A stretch of DNA of 64,000 nt from Maylandia zebra (Eukaryota > Chordata > Actinopteri > Cichliformes > Cichlidae): assembly GCF_041146795.1 (NCBI RefSeq), contig NC_135167.1, forward strand, positions 6,854,454 to 6,918,453. Reading direction: 5' to 3'. The notes beneath the pieces are model-generated. The model was not told where the DNA came from, did no database searches, and worked only from the letters and a program-made list of their open reading frames with translations. Shown one piece after another: positions 11,881 to 22,636 of the stretch (position 1 is its first letter; each line of letters opens with the position of its first letter). The position numbers and the translations under genes were made by a program.

Positions 11881-12393
11881 AAATCCTACATTCACATGTA
11901 TACTTGCATGTTTAAAAAAAAAAAATCCATGCATTTCTTTCCCATTTTCCTATCAAAATGTAAAGAAAAGAAGAATGGAGGGGGGGGAAGAGAGGAGACT
12001 TTTGTACTGATATCATGTTAAATAGATGTGTGGCTGTCTAATGTGCTGAAAGTTGAAAATATAAAAAGGCACACAAGAAGGTTAAACTTGGGCAATCTTG
12101 CATCAATCTGCAGTCCTGTAGGTTCAGCTGTGTAGCATAGTCAGGATCAAGGGTTCCTGTGGCTACTAGTTGTTCCCACGCAGAGCCGTTTCTGTGCTGT
12201 GTACAAACATCAGTCTACTAATGAACATAAAAGCGCCTGCAGTGAGAATGAAGGTTTATTCATCTGCCAACAGTAGCAGCAGAGGACTGAGAAGCCTGTT
12301 CTCTGCTCATTAATAACACCCATCTGCAATTATTTCCCCAAAATGCTTTTTGTAAGGTCAGCTCAGAGCCAGAAAAGCTACACAACAAAACTC
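11881..12393. other. Intergenic DNA between pdpr-side repeats and mrps11
   Basis: AT-rich sequence with A- and G-runs near 11912 and 11980. No gene-like feature was recognised. Confidence 0.5.
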
Positions 12394-12399
12394 TTTATT
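12394..12399 (-). terminator. mrps11 poly(A) signal
   Basis: TTTATT on the plus strand is AATAAA on the minus strand, 57 bases after the mrps11 stop codon. It implies a very short 3' UTR of roughly 80 bases. Confidence 0.65.
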
Positions 12400-12455
12400 A
12401 GCATAATTCAACACAAAAGCTTCCTCCTGTTGCAGTGCATTCTGGCACACAAAGA

Positions 12456-15400
12456 TCACGTCCTTCTGGCTTTCCGTGGGCGGCATCCATTGTGTGGCAC
12501 GGGGGTGTTGTCAGTGATAGATACCACCTCCAGACCTCCCATTGTCAGACCTTTGATTGCAGACTGCAGAGCAGAGAAAAATGCATTCATTCATTAAGAA
12601 AGCTAATGGGAACAGATCAACATGTCTGCCGCTCCTTAAATTATCCTCATTATGACAAGTCTGGAAATAATTAGAGGACCACTTCTTCATGCTGTGACAG
12701 GTTTGCTGGTATTGACCGCCCACTTGCATATCGGCACAGAGCAGGGTCAGCGGAACAAAACTAGTTTCATTTTCATCCTGTTATCCTGCAGTAAATTTTC
12801 CTTCTTCATACAAATGGTTCCTTGATTTTTTTTTTTAGATTTTTTTTTTTAATCCTTCTTCAAACAGTGCAGATAGGGTAACATAATAAACAGGTAACAC
12901 AAATAAAATTCATTTTATTTTAAAATGAGATTAATCAAAAGGAAAAAGTCAATCTTGTGCACATTTAAGCAAAATGCACTCGTACCAATAACTTTAACAT
13001 GATGTCTTTGAAGGCTGCTGTACTAAAGGCTGCTCCTCCGATTGCAAAAAACAATAGATGGGTCCTGGTGAGCTGTCAGTGTAGCATTTTTCTACTTGTG
13101 AAAATAACATCAGCAATTTCTCACCCCAATGAGAAAGACAGATGGGAGCATACTGACCAAACAATCAATGTTTTCCCAGAGTACAGCCATCAGAGAATTT
13201 GCTTCAGAGGTTAAGGATCTATGTAATGTTGTAACAGTATGTTGGTAAAATTACATATAATATTAAGAAGTTTCAGTTTCACATGTTTGCCTGTCCAGTC
13301 GTCTGAAAATAAGCCAACTCTTTTCATTGGTTGTCTTATTGGGTTATGACTGTATGCTTGCCTTTAACAGAAATATGACAAATTTCGATACCAAATAAAA
13401 GTACGAGTACAAGTTTATCATCTACTAAGCCAAAACAATTCTTTTAATAGGCTGTTTTAATGAGGCTTCCATCCCTGTTAACTGTCTTCAGTCTGAAGAC
13501 AGACCAAACAACAAGATACAAAAATAATAACACTAATTAAAAATAAATCGTAGTTTTATCTGGAATAGCTTTAAAGATTTCTTTATAGAAACTACTCACC
13601 AAACGCCCAGGACCAAGACCTTTGACCACAACACGCACAAAGCTAACTCCTTTGGCTGTAGCTTTCTGTGCAGAAGGACAGAAGAAAAATCTGAGATGAG
13701 CAGCATCCCTTTGACTCCGGTGTTCAGAAAAGTCCAATAAAGCCAACAAATGAAATCCTCTCCTGGTTCTGAGGCTAATAGATGTGATTAGTAATCTTGA
13801 CTAAAAACACAGTTGAGAAGCTTTAGACACACCATTGCTCTGAGTCTATGGCTTTTTCTCTGCTTTGCCACTTCTAACATGTTCAGAATAAGCAGGTCTC
13901 CAATTAATGTCATTCACTAGAGTCTTAAGATCGACTTCAACAAACAGTAACTGCAGCTTTCATTACTTTGTGACAGTTTCGCGGCTTAGCAGCCATTACA
14001 AGAGAAAGTAACCAGAGGTATTCAACTGTTAGTTTTAGGTATGTATACAAAGAGGCTTAATTGACAAAGAGGTAAACAAGAATTATTCTTTAAGATTTCC
14101 ACCCCTCAAAACCAGTAGAATAGACTCTTAATTTTAATTAATTAATTAATTAATTTTTTTTTTTTTCTGACTTGTATTTTCCTCCGTTTTCTATCTCTTA
14201 CTCAATCATGTGGATTGAGAGAGTTTTTGTTCTTCTGGTGGCTGTGGAACTGTTACTTTTATCAAGGAACGGGACCGCGGCACATCTCCTACACGCACGG
14301 ACTGTTTACTCCAGAGATCAGCTGATCGCCCTGATGCCGGCCGGCTCGCTGGCCAGGCCCGCAGAAGTACCAGCTGAAATTTGGAGGAAAACACATCGGG
14401 GATGCAGAGGTCAAGGACAGAAGAGAAGAAAAAAGGTGACGGTGAGACAGCGGAGGCTCGAAGCGAGGAGGAGGTTTAAACCGTGTCTGCCGTCTATCGT
14501 GATGGGAAATGTGCGATCGTTGGCAATTAAAATCGACGAGCTCTCAGCACTGGTACGGAGTCAGAGGGAATACCGAGAGTGTAGCCTGATGTGTTTCACC
14601 GAATCATGGCTGCACCAGGACATTCCCGATGAGAATGCTTCCGTGGAAGGCTTCCACACTGTTCGGGCGGACAGGGACAGCATCGCTAGCGGTAAGCGGA
14701 AAGGAGGTGGGCTTGCTGTTTTAGTTAACAACCGGTGGTGTAACCCTGCCAACATAACAATCAAAGAAAGGATTTGTTGCCCGGACACTGAACTGTGTGC
14801 TGTTGGACTCAGGCCGTATTATTTACCCAGGGAATTCTCTCACGTCATCTTGGTGGCTGTTTATGTTCCCCCCTCTGCTAACCCCACAGCTGCATGTGAC
14901 ACTATCCACTCTGCCATAGCTCGGCTACAGACTCAGCACCCGAGTGCCTTTATTGTGATCTCGGGTGACTTCAACCATGTATCACTGGACAATACACTAC
15001 CAACATTCAAACAATATGTGGACTGTCCCACCAGGGGAGAGAAAACTTTAGACTTACTGTATGCTAACGTCAAGGATGCATACAGCTCCTCCTCCCTCCC
15101 CCCACTTGGTAGGTCAGATCATAACCTGATTCACCTCACCCCCCGCTATGTGCCAATTGTGAGGAGGGAACCTGTGACCACCAGGACTGTCAGGAGGTGG
15201 TCAGAGGAGGCCTTAGCCGAACTACAGAGCTGTTTCGAGGTGACCGACTGGGAAACACTCTGTGAGCCTCACGCCGAGGACATCAATGGGCTTACTGAGT
15301 GTATCACAGGCTACATAACTTTCTGCACCGACTCCATTGTTCCAGCTCAGACTGTTCATTGTTACCCAAATAACAAGCCGTGGGTGACTAAGGACATCAA

Positions 15401-18400
15401 AGCCCTCCTCAACAACAAGAAGAGGGCTTTCAGAGGGGGCAACAAAGAGGAGGTGAGGAAGGTCCAGGTGTTACTAAAGGACAAGATCAGAGAGGCTAAG
15501 GACAATTACAGGAGGAAGCTGGAGTGGAAACTCCAGCAGAACAGCATGAGAGAGGTGTGGAGGGGCATGAAGACCATCACTGGATTCAGGCCAACCAACA
15601 GCAGGGGAGCTGAGGGAGGTGAGAATAGAGCCGACGAGTTGAATCTGTTTTTCAATAGATTCGACACCACAGTGTCTGCTCCCACCCCCACAACCTCACC
15701 TGCAGTCAGCCTGGAATCCAGAGCCACACCACTGTGCCAGCCTCTCTCTTCACATGTTGCCTCCTGTGAGATTCCTGACACCCCTCCCCCACCCATCACC
15801 TTCACTCAATACCAGGTTGAGATGCAAATGAGGAGACTTCACTCAGGCAAGTCTGCTGGACCAGACGGAGTGAGTCCCCTTGTCCTCAAGACCTGTGCCC
15901 CCCAGCTGTGTGGAGTCTTTCATAAACTGTTTATGCTGAGTCTGAGTCTGCAGAGGGTCCCGGTGATGTGGAAGACATCATGCCTCATCCCTGTACCAAA
16001 GACGCCTCGTCCCAGTGGCCCCCAGGATTACAGGCCCGTGGCACTGACCTCCCACATCATGAAGACCCTGGAAAGGCTCATCCTGGACCAGCTGCGACCC
16101 ATAGTAAGACCACATCTGGATCCCCTTCAGTTCGCTTATCAGCCTCGTCTCGGAACAGAGGACGCCATCATCTACCTGCTCAATCGTGTCTACACCCATC
16201 TGGACCAGCCGGCGAGCACTGTGAGGGTCATGTTTTTTGACTTTTCCAGTGCTTTCAACACCATCAGGCCGACCCTCCTGGGTGATAAGTTAGCAGCGAT
16301 GCAGGTGGATGCTTCTCTGGTGTCCTGGATTGTTGATTACCTGACAGGAAGACCACAATATGTACGTCTCCCACAGTGTGTGTCTGACAAGGTGATTAGC
16401 AACACAGGGGCACCACAGGGGACTGTCCTCTCCCCCTTCCTCTTCACCCTCTACACCACAGACTTCAGCCACTGCACAGAGACCTGCCATCTTCAGAAGT
16501 TTTCTGATGACTCTGCGGTGGTTGGATGCATCAGCAGGGATGATGAGACAGAGTACCGCGCTGTGGTCGACTCCTTTGTCACGTGGTGTGAGCAGAATCA
16601 TCTGCAGCTCAACGTGGCAAAGACCAAGGAACTGATCGTGGACTTCAGGAAGACCAGGAAACACTTGACCCCTGTTTCAATCCAGGGGGTCAGTGTTGAC
16701 ATTGTGGAGGACTATAAATACCTTGGAGTACACATTGACAATAAACTGGACTGGGCTAAAAACACCACAGCACTTTACAGGAAGGGCCAGAGTCGTCTCT
16801 ATTTTTTGAGGCGACTGAGGTCCTTCAACATCTGCCAGAAAATGCTGAGGATTTTCTATGAGTCTGTTGTGGCCAGTGCGATCCTCTATGCTGTTGCATG
16901 CTGGGGGAGCAGGCTGAGGGTCGCAGATGCCAACAGACTTAATAAACTAATCCGTAAGGCCAGCAATGTTGTGGGGATGGAGCTGGACTCCCTCAAGGTG
17001 GTGTCGGAGAGGCGGATGCTGTCCAAGATAAAGACAATGTTGGATAACACCTCCCACCCACTCCATGACATGCTGGTCAGTCACAGGAGCACGTTCAGTG
17101 AGAGACTGAGATTACCGAAAAGCACCACTGAACGACACAGGAAATCATTCCTGCCTGTGGCCATCTCCCTGTACAACGCATCCACTTAACACACTGTTTG
17201 CTGCTACAACTACACATGTTTCTTTTCCAAATATTTATTTATAAGTGACTTATGTATGTATGTATGTATGTATGTATGTATGTATGTATGTATGTATGTA
17301 TGTATGTATGTATATGTATATATTGTACTATTCTTAGTTAGCGTATTGTCTGTCTTGTCTTAATGTTGGTTTAAAATGGAGCACTGTAACAAAAAATAAT
17401 TTCCCCCAGGGATCAATAAAGTATTCTGATTCTGATAATAAAAGTGTACAGCTACTTTTAATTTTCAATTGTAGCAAAAACATTTAAAAACTGATGAGAG
17501 GAAAGTATAATTTAACTCTACTGAATATGGCAGCATTATAATAAAACTTAATTTATCAACTATGCTGATTACAACAAATGAAAAAGAAAATCTGTCTGAC
17601 CATAACTTTGTTAGCCTACAGCCTTTATAAAATCCTCAGAGAAGCCAGTTTGTTTACAGCAAACATTTAATATTCATGAATTAAGTGTTGCTGCACAAAG
17701 TGGAGAAGCAGCAGATGCTGTAGTCTCTAATTTTAATTTAATTGGAACAATCTTCTGCAGGGATAATGAGGTGGCCCAGCGTTGTGTTGTATCGAACTCA
17801 CCGCAGCAGCAGAGATGCCCGCAGTCTGAGCAGCGATCGGCGTCGACTTCTTGATATTTTTGAAACCTTCTGTTCCGCAGGATGTCCTCACCACGGACTG
17901 CCCTGCGCTGTCTGTCAGCTGGATGTGAGTGCTGGTAGAGAGAACAGCGAGTTACTGGGTCGCAAACTGCCAGGCATTTTTACAGTGAGGACAAATCAGC
18001 AGTCGTGAACTCTAACTAATATGTGGCTTTTAGCAATGGCCACCATGACTGTTAATAGGAAATTTAAATCACAGCAGAACATCTGATTTCACTGAATTAT
18101 GATAACAGATCCAAGCAGCAATTTTCCCTCTGAAAGCAGGTTTCATGGTTACTTAATAAAATCAGAACACTACGGCAAATGGGTCTGAAATTACAAAGAG
18201 GAAAGACTAAAATAATGAAAGTGCTGACTGAATCTTGAATATTCTTTAAGAGATATTTTCTGACACTTACATTGTAAGTACAAATGTAAGAGTTTGCTTT
18301 CACTTACTTGTTGTATGTGGCTTTAATGTGAACAATTGGTAAGTCTTCAAACTTCTTCCCACCCCATCTCAGTGTGCTGTCATGTCCAGGCAGTGGAGGT

Positions 18401-21400
18401 AAATAGCTGTAGGATTGAAACAAAGATTAGCCATTAATGATAATACTGCAGCAGGCTGTGCTTCTATTTAATGGAGCTTAGTCTGCTGACAGTAGACAGT
18501 GAAACATGATGCTGGCAGGTGTTAAATTAAAGAGAAAACATGAATAAATGAATGAAGACAAGCATCCTTTCACATCAATGCACCACATGATAAAGGTAAG
18601 CAATACAGTCATGCTGTGGGACATGTATGAAAACCCTGTTAATTCGGGGTTTGTATTAAGATGGTGGAAGGAAAAGATTAAGTACACATCACTGAAGCTT
18701 TAGTCAGAAAGACTGCTCAAGCAGACAATGAACATTTAAATCTACGTGAAAGCCATCAGTAAACAGTGGTGGAAATTGTGGTTGACAGGGCGCAGATTTG
18801 ATGACTGTGGTGCACATGTGTTAGGAATAGCAATGAGAAAGGGAAAAAAATTAAGACAACTTTTTTTATGTGACTGAAAATGTCAATACAGGCCACATTA
18901 GCAAGAACAAGCAGCTGATATTTTTTAGTGCTGCAGGAAATAAAGTAGTGAATGCATTAAAAAAATAAAACAAAAACATACCACTGAACCTCCTAATAGA
19001 TGCAGCTATGAAAATCCTAGGTAACATCCTTCTCAATTTATTGTGTTCATAAGATTTTCAGAAAACTTGACCTTTGACCTTGAGTTCAAGGTCATGGAGA
19101 TTTGGACCTTAGCAGCTATGCCTTATGGTATCAGGTTGAAATTCCTAGGTGACTTTCTTTTTGAATGATGACATTCACAAACAACACCCCATCAGCCTCT
19201 TACAGCTGTGCCCCCTCCACCCCCCGCTATACATGGTTTGTGCCAATTCATCCATATCCCATTAGCAGTAAGTTTAGGATTTTACAAGTTCTTATTTTGA
19301 TGTCAAATATTCAAACTGAAAAATGATTACATATATCCATAATATATTACTGAGTATTCAAAATAGATTGTGATATTTTACTAGTCACAATCTATTTTGT
19401 GACACTGGGATATTAAAAGCTAACTGCCAACTTTCAAGTTCATCTGATGATTTTAAAATCAACCTAGGGAACGAAGAAATAAAGGAGGTCAAAGATTTTA
19501 AGTTTTTAGGAATAATCTTAGATTCACATCTTAAATTTGACAAGCATGTAAAGAAGATTTCTAAGATGGTCAAGGCTAATCTGAATTGTTTTAAGTTAAT
19601 TTTGCACTATATACCCACTTCAGCAGCTCAGATATTTATGCATTCTATATTTTCTCATTTTTCATATTGTATGACAGTTTGGACCCAAGCAGCACCATCT
19701 ACAATTCAGCCTGTGGTATCCTTATATAACCAATCTTTAAAAATAATGGATAAAAAAATCTGTTCGGTGGCATCACTGTCACATTTTAAAGAAATATAAT
19801 CTACTTAGTTTTAAGAGTTTTAATCGTTTGTGTTTTCTTAAATTCGTTTTTAAATGTATAAATAGGATGGCCACAGAGTGTCTCAATAGATACATCCAGA
19901 GACAAGATAGTAATCGTATTACTAGGAGTAAGGTGAACGGCAACTGCAAGATATTATATTGCAGATCTACATTCGGTCAGTCAGCTTTTTCTATAAAGGC
20001 TTGTCATCTGTGGAACACACTTCCAACCGATATCAAATTGATTACAGACATTAGATCCTTTACATTGAAGGTTAAAGGGAAATCAAAGTTGTGGTCATTT
20101 TAACTAATGATTTAAATTTTATTTTAAATTGTCTATTAATTGTAATTGTATTTATGATGTAATTTGGTTTTATGAAAATGTATGTTTTATTGTAAAATGT
20201 ATCTATTTAGATTGTAAGCCCAACAAGGGACAATTGTTGAAAATTAGCAGTAGCTATAAACCTATGTGCGGTACATCAGTTTCATGTCTTGCACTTGAAC
20301 TATGTTAAACTGCACTGTCCCTTTTAAATAAATAAATTCAAATTAAAGATAAAACCTGAACTGCTGACTGCTGAACAGTGAGGACATCCAGGGGGGCTTT
20401 GTTATATTATCACGATTTGATTTAACTCTCCTTTTGCTCAGATTGTCAAATTACAGACCCCGGAAAACAGTGTGACACAAAAAATAAAAAAAGGTAATCG
20501 AAACTGATTTTATATTTTATAACCAACTAACAAAATAACTTTCAGATGGCAGTTTCCATTAAGTGACAGGTGAGGAATGTCTCCCTCTCATTTTTTCCTC
20601 TTTCATTTGCCAAACCAATTTCCAACTGGCCCCATTCCATTAACACATTCACCTTACACGTGAAAGCTCCCCGGTTCAACTCCATGAGGAGACGCATGTT
20701 GTGCTTCAGGAGACCAAAAGTTTGCATAAATGGCAGGGTTGTGTCATAAAGGGCATCCAGCATAGAAATCTGTGCCAAATCAAATTTGTGGATCCATCTG
20801 CCGTAGCGACTCCTTGGGAAATAAGGGAGCAGCTGAATGTACCATTTGCTAAGCAAACTTCCATTTGTTTACTTCATTTTGGAAGTACTTTAGCAAGGAT
20901 ACCCAGCTGAATTTGGGAGAGCCTAAAAGCCTCAGCAGCATAGGGGGAAAGGAGTAAGTGTGACCACTGTGCTATTTGCTACCAGTTACATTTAAAAATG
21001 TTTTATGTATATAGCGAGACCAAGAGTGCATTCCATCAATTCAATTGGAGACCCAGAGGCCATAGCACAATGCAGTACAGACACAATGAGCTGACCGTGG
21101 TAGAAGAACAGATGTATATGTGTGTGCAGTGTATAGATAGATAGATACTCTCATACATACATACATACAAATGGGTTCAATACCAAAAATTTCAGAAAAT
21201 AATATTGTGGTCAGTTATTTAATGTATTGATCCTCGTGGGGAAATTCCTCTGTGCATTTAACCCATTCACTCTGTGAAGCAGTGGGCAGCCATTGGGCGC
21301 CCGGGGAGCAGTGTGTAGGACCGGTACCTTGCTCAGGGGTACCCCTGAGGGCTACCTGGATGGGCCACCTGGAGACAGAGTTACTGCAAATCAGTATATA

Positions 21401-22047
21401 AGCTTCTTTCCATCCTAATGGAACCAGTTTCTTCCAGGATGTCAAAATGCCCCATCCACAATATATTTTGCAGTCAACCCAGACGCCTGTGAACTTTTCG
21501 GGCGTTCTTCGTTGCTCTCAAATAAACTAATTGTGCAATATCTTTCTGGAAAATGATGGTGCATCCCTCCAGAAGAGTTCAAGAACCGCGTTGGGGCGGT
21601 TTGAGCTGTACATTTTGGCACACCTTGCTTTATGTTGTTTCATTTCATTTGCATGTACATTTGTGCCTGACCTGAAGTCCTTCGCAGTCTCTGCGCTGGA
21701 GGATGCTTCTTTCTCCTGATGCCTGATAGCACTGCTGCATATTGTCCGCTGCAACGCTCTGCTTCCACATCTGTACACACGCAATTTAATTAGCAACAAC
21801 TTTATGAACCTGTCATATTAAACATAATCTTCTGTTGATATTGTAATCATAATTATAAAGGTGTCATCTAAAATACTATTTGTTATCCAAATGCTACAGC
21901 CTAGAACTAGCCGCCAGCTAACATAAATGCTAAGAAAACATAGCCATAAAGCACTTACAGAGAGGCCGTATTTCCGTTCAGAGGGGCAGACAGCTGTCGA
22001 CATACGGTACTCAGTGAGCTAAACAATATACAGCTAAATTTATTCAT
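12456..22047 (-). CDS. mrps11: Mitochondrial ribosomal protein S11 (uS11m), six exons
   Basis: This uS11-family protein sits in the platform of the mitochondrial small ribosomal subunit and binds 12S rRNA. Minus-strand coding exons are 22047-21959, 21770-21672, 18406-18308, 17931-17802, 13665-13600 and 12563-12456. All have GT-AG borders and compatible phases: 591 bases, 196 residues plus TGA. The start at 22047 opens an Arg/Ser-rich presequence ([20 protein letters not shown]) that looks like a mitochondrial import signal and joins exon 2 in frame. The next ATG downstream in exon 1 is in another frame and does not. The uS11 domain is clear: [20 protein letters not shown] in exon 3, [20 protein letters not shown] in exon 4, [13 protein letters not shown] in exon 5, and [17 protein letters not shown] with [10 protein letters not shown] at the C-terminus. 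Length matches mammalian MRPS11 (about 194). Intron 4 holds an intact antisense LINE, and intron 2 holds a LINE fragment. The gene is head to head with mrpl46. Confidence 0.95.
14172..17189 (+). CDS. L2-type LINE endonuclease/reverse transcriptase ORF
   Basis: An uninterrupted 1005-codon ORF encoding the protein for target-primed reverse transcription. After a hydrophobic and basic N-terminal region (to about residue 105) comes an apurinic-like endonuclease: N113 (MGNVRSL), E144 (CFTESWL), D266/N268 (SGDFNH) and SDH at 315-317. The reverse transcriptase follows: D690 ([10 protein letters not shown]), GAPQGT at 746-751 and the catalytic pair D779-D780 (KFSDDSAVV), then [12 protein letters not shown] and YKYLGVHID. 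The active-site box reads FSDD where most non-LTR enzymes have FADD. No stop or frameshift is seen, so the copy is young or recently active. The first Met is assumed; other early in-frame Met codons exist. Confidence 0.85.
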   Translation: MYFPPFSISYSIMWIERVFVLLVAVELLLLSRNGTAAHLLHARTVYSRDQLIALMPAGSLARPAEVPAEIWRKTHRGCRGQGQKRRKKVTVRQRRLEARRRFKPCLPSIVMGNVRSLAIKIDELSALVRSQREYRECSLMCFTESWLHQDIPDENASVEGFHTVRADRDSIASGKRKGGGLAVLVNNRWCNPANITIKERICCPDTELCAVGLRPYYLPREFSHVILVAVYVPPSANPTAACDTIHSAIARLQTQHPSAFIVISGDFNHVSLDNTLPTFKQYVDCPTRGEKTLDLLYANVKDAYSSSSLPPLGRSDHNLIHLTPRYVPIVRREPVTTRTVRRWSEEALAELQSCFEVTDWETLCEPHAEDINGLTECITGYITFCTDSIVPAQTVHCYPNNKPWVTKDIKALLNNKKRAFRGGNKEEVRKVQVLLKDKIREAKDNYRRKLEWKLQQNSMREVWRGMKTITGFRPTNSRGAEGGENRADELNLFFNRFDTTVSAPTPTTSPAVSLESRATPLCQPLSSHVASCEIPDTPPPPITFTQYQVEMQMRRLHSGKSAGPDGVSPLVLKTCAPQLCGVFHKLFMLSLSLQRVPVMWKTSCLIPVPKTPRPSGPQDYRPVALTSHIMKTLERLILDQLRPIVRPHLDPLQFAYQPRLGTEDAIIYLLNRVYTHLDQPASTVRVMFFDFSSAFNTIRPTLLGDKLAAMQVDASLVSWIVDYLTGRPQYVRLPQCVSDKVISNTGAPQGTVLSPFLFTLYTTDFSHCTETCHLQKFSDDSAVVGCISRDDETEYRAVVDSFVTWCEQNHLQLNVAKTKELIVDFRKTRKHLTPVSIQGVSVDIVEDYKYLGVHIDNKLDWAKNTTALYRKGQSRLYFLRRLRSFNICQKMLRIFYESVVASAILYAVACWGSRLRVADANRLNKLIRKASNVVGMELDSLKVVSERRMLSKIKTMLDNTSHPLHDMLVSHRSTFSERLRLPKSTTERHRKSFLPVAISLYNAST
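17251..17314. repeat. (TATG)n microsatellite in LINE 3' UTR
   Basis: About 15 tandem TATG units followed by a degenerate TATATG stretch, between the LINE stop and its AATAAA. Confidence 0.9.
18407..19384. other. mrps11 intron 2, first part
   Basis: AT-rich intron without a coding exon. Near 19069-19100 it holds several copies of the half-site AGGTCA/TGACCT, including an inverted pair, TGACCTTGAGTTCAAGGTCA. A 15-base perfect inverted repeat (19359-19373 and 19385-19399) marks the border with the LINE fragment. Confidence 0.5.
19400..20345 (+). mobile_element. 5'-truncated LINE fragment (reverse-transcriptase C-terminus)
   Basis: The plus strand reads [20 protein letters not shown], then [10 protein letters not shown], interrupted near 19797 by a stop or frameshift. 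It resumes as [20 protein letters not shown] up to 20103. These are the thumb and tail blocks of Rex1/jockey-like fish LINE proteins. An AAATAAATAAATTCAAAT tail ends the copy near 20345. It sits antisense in mrps11 intron 2. The clade call is tentative. Confidence 0.65.
20640..20845 (+). mobile_element. RTE-like LINE 3' tail or SINE relic
   Basis: Contains GTGTCATAAAGGGCATCCAG, CCAAATCAAATTTGTGGATC and ACTCCTTGGGAAATAAGGGA. As I recall, this matches the order of a common teleost LINE 3' end (GGGCATCC...CGACCCCTTGGGAAACAAGGGAGCAGC). A related piece in the opposite orientation lies at 54958-55070. Confidence 0.45.
21215..21375. repeat. Dispersed-repeat-like segment
   Basis: GATCCTCGTGGGGAAATTCC, CGCCCGGGGAGCAGTG and GGTACCTTGCTCAGGGGTACC occur in the order of a dispersed repeat I have seen often in fish introns. 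No ends or target duplication were found, so the class is not assigned. Confidence 0.4.
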
Positions 22048-22636
22048 GTTCCACACACTTATACACAATCTTGCAGCCAGACGTTAAATAATTTTACACA
22101 CAACAAACGTGACATTGAGGAAGCGATCCAGACCAGACCAGACCAGTAATACCCCCGGAGGTGTGCGGGGGTGGCGTCACGTTCAAAAAATAATATATGT
22201 AGAAGCTTCACTTATACATTGCTTATAATCCGTTTTCATTTAATTAAAATATAATGATAATATTTAGTATGGGTGTATAAGTGGCGTATTATTGTTTTTT
22301 AAATATATTAATTTCATTTCACACCCACGGTTATGGTTAAATAGATTGTCCGTTTTCCCGCATAGAATTGTGGGTCGAGAACGGAAATGGTGCTTTCAAG
22401 TACTTAAAAACCCCCTCGACATTATGCCATTTTGTGTTTAATAAAAACGTATCTTCGTCAACCAAACATTGTAGCGTTTTACTTAAAACACAATAAATAA
22501 TATAATTACTCTATAAACTACTATCCGCAGAGAAATTATGTAAAGAATCCTACTTCCATTTTGTTTTATTTAGCATTTTCTAATGTTAGGATTTATTTTA
22601 TTTTTTTTGCTTGTACATTGAATGCAACAGAAAAAG
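22048..22636. promoter_or_regulatory. Bidirectional promoter of mrps11 and mrpl46
   Basis: The start codons of mrps11 (minus) and mrpl46 (plus) are 589 bases apart and divergent. Visible candidate sites are a CRE-like GGCGTCACG near 22174, ETS-like CGGAAAT near 22383 and ACTTCC near 22552, and, on the minus strand, CACAATTCTATGC near 22365, which loosely resembles the ZNF143/THAP11 element. A YY1-like AAAGATGGCTGCG overlaps the mrpl46 start codon. No clear TATA box is placed for either gene. CCAGACCAGACCAGACC near 22127-22146 is a short tandem repeat. Confidence 0.65.

Larger units (their letters stand above)
14150..17440 (+). mobile_element. Near full-length L2-type non-LTR retrotransposon
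   Basis: A LINE inserted in mrps11 intron 4, antisense to the gene. Its left edge abuts a (TTAA)n/T-rich stretch. The 3' UTR holds a (TATG)n array and ends in the motif CCCAGGGATCAATAAAGTAT followed by TTCTGATTCTGA. A GGGATCAATAAAGTA-type end with a short tandem tail, rather than poly(A), is typical of fish L2/Maui-like LINEs. The 5' edge is uncertain and no target duplication was identified. Confidence 0.75.

Noticed and set aside
20660..20690. GGTTCAACTCC as a tRNA B box
   Set aside because: No matching A box or cloverleaf was found; it fits better as part of a LINE/SINE tail relic.
21959..22003. The ATG at 22003 ([15 protein letters not shown]) as the mrps11 start
   Set aside because: Its frame does not join exon 2 in phase. 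The ATG at 22047 does and gives a mitochondrial-type presequence.
22622..22636. Upstream in-frame ATG as the mrpl46 start
   Set aside because: The MAAP start at 22637 matches the mammalian protein; the extra five codons (MQQKK) add nothing recognisable. It remains possible.
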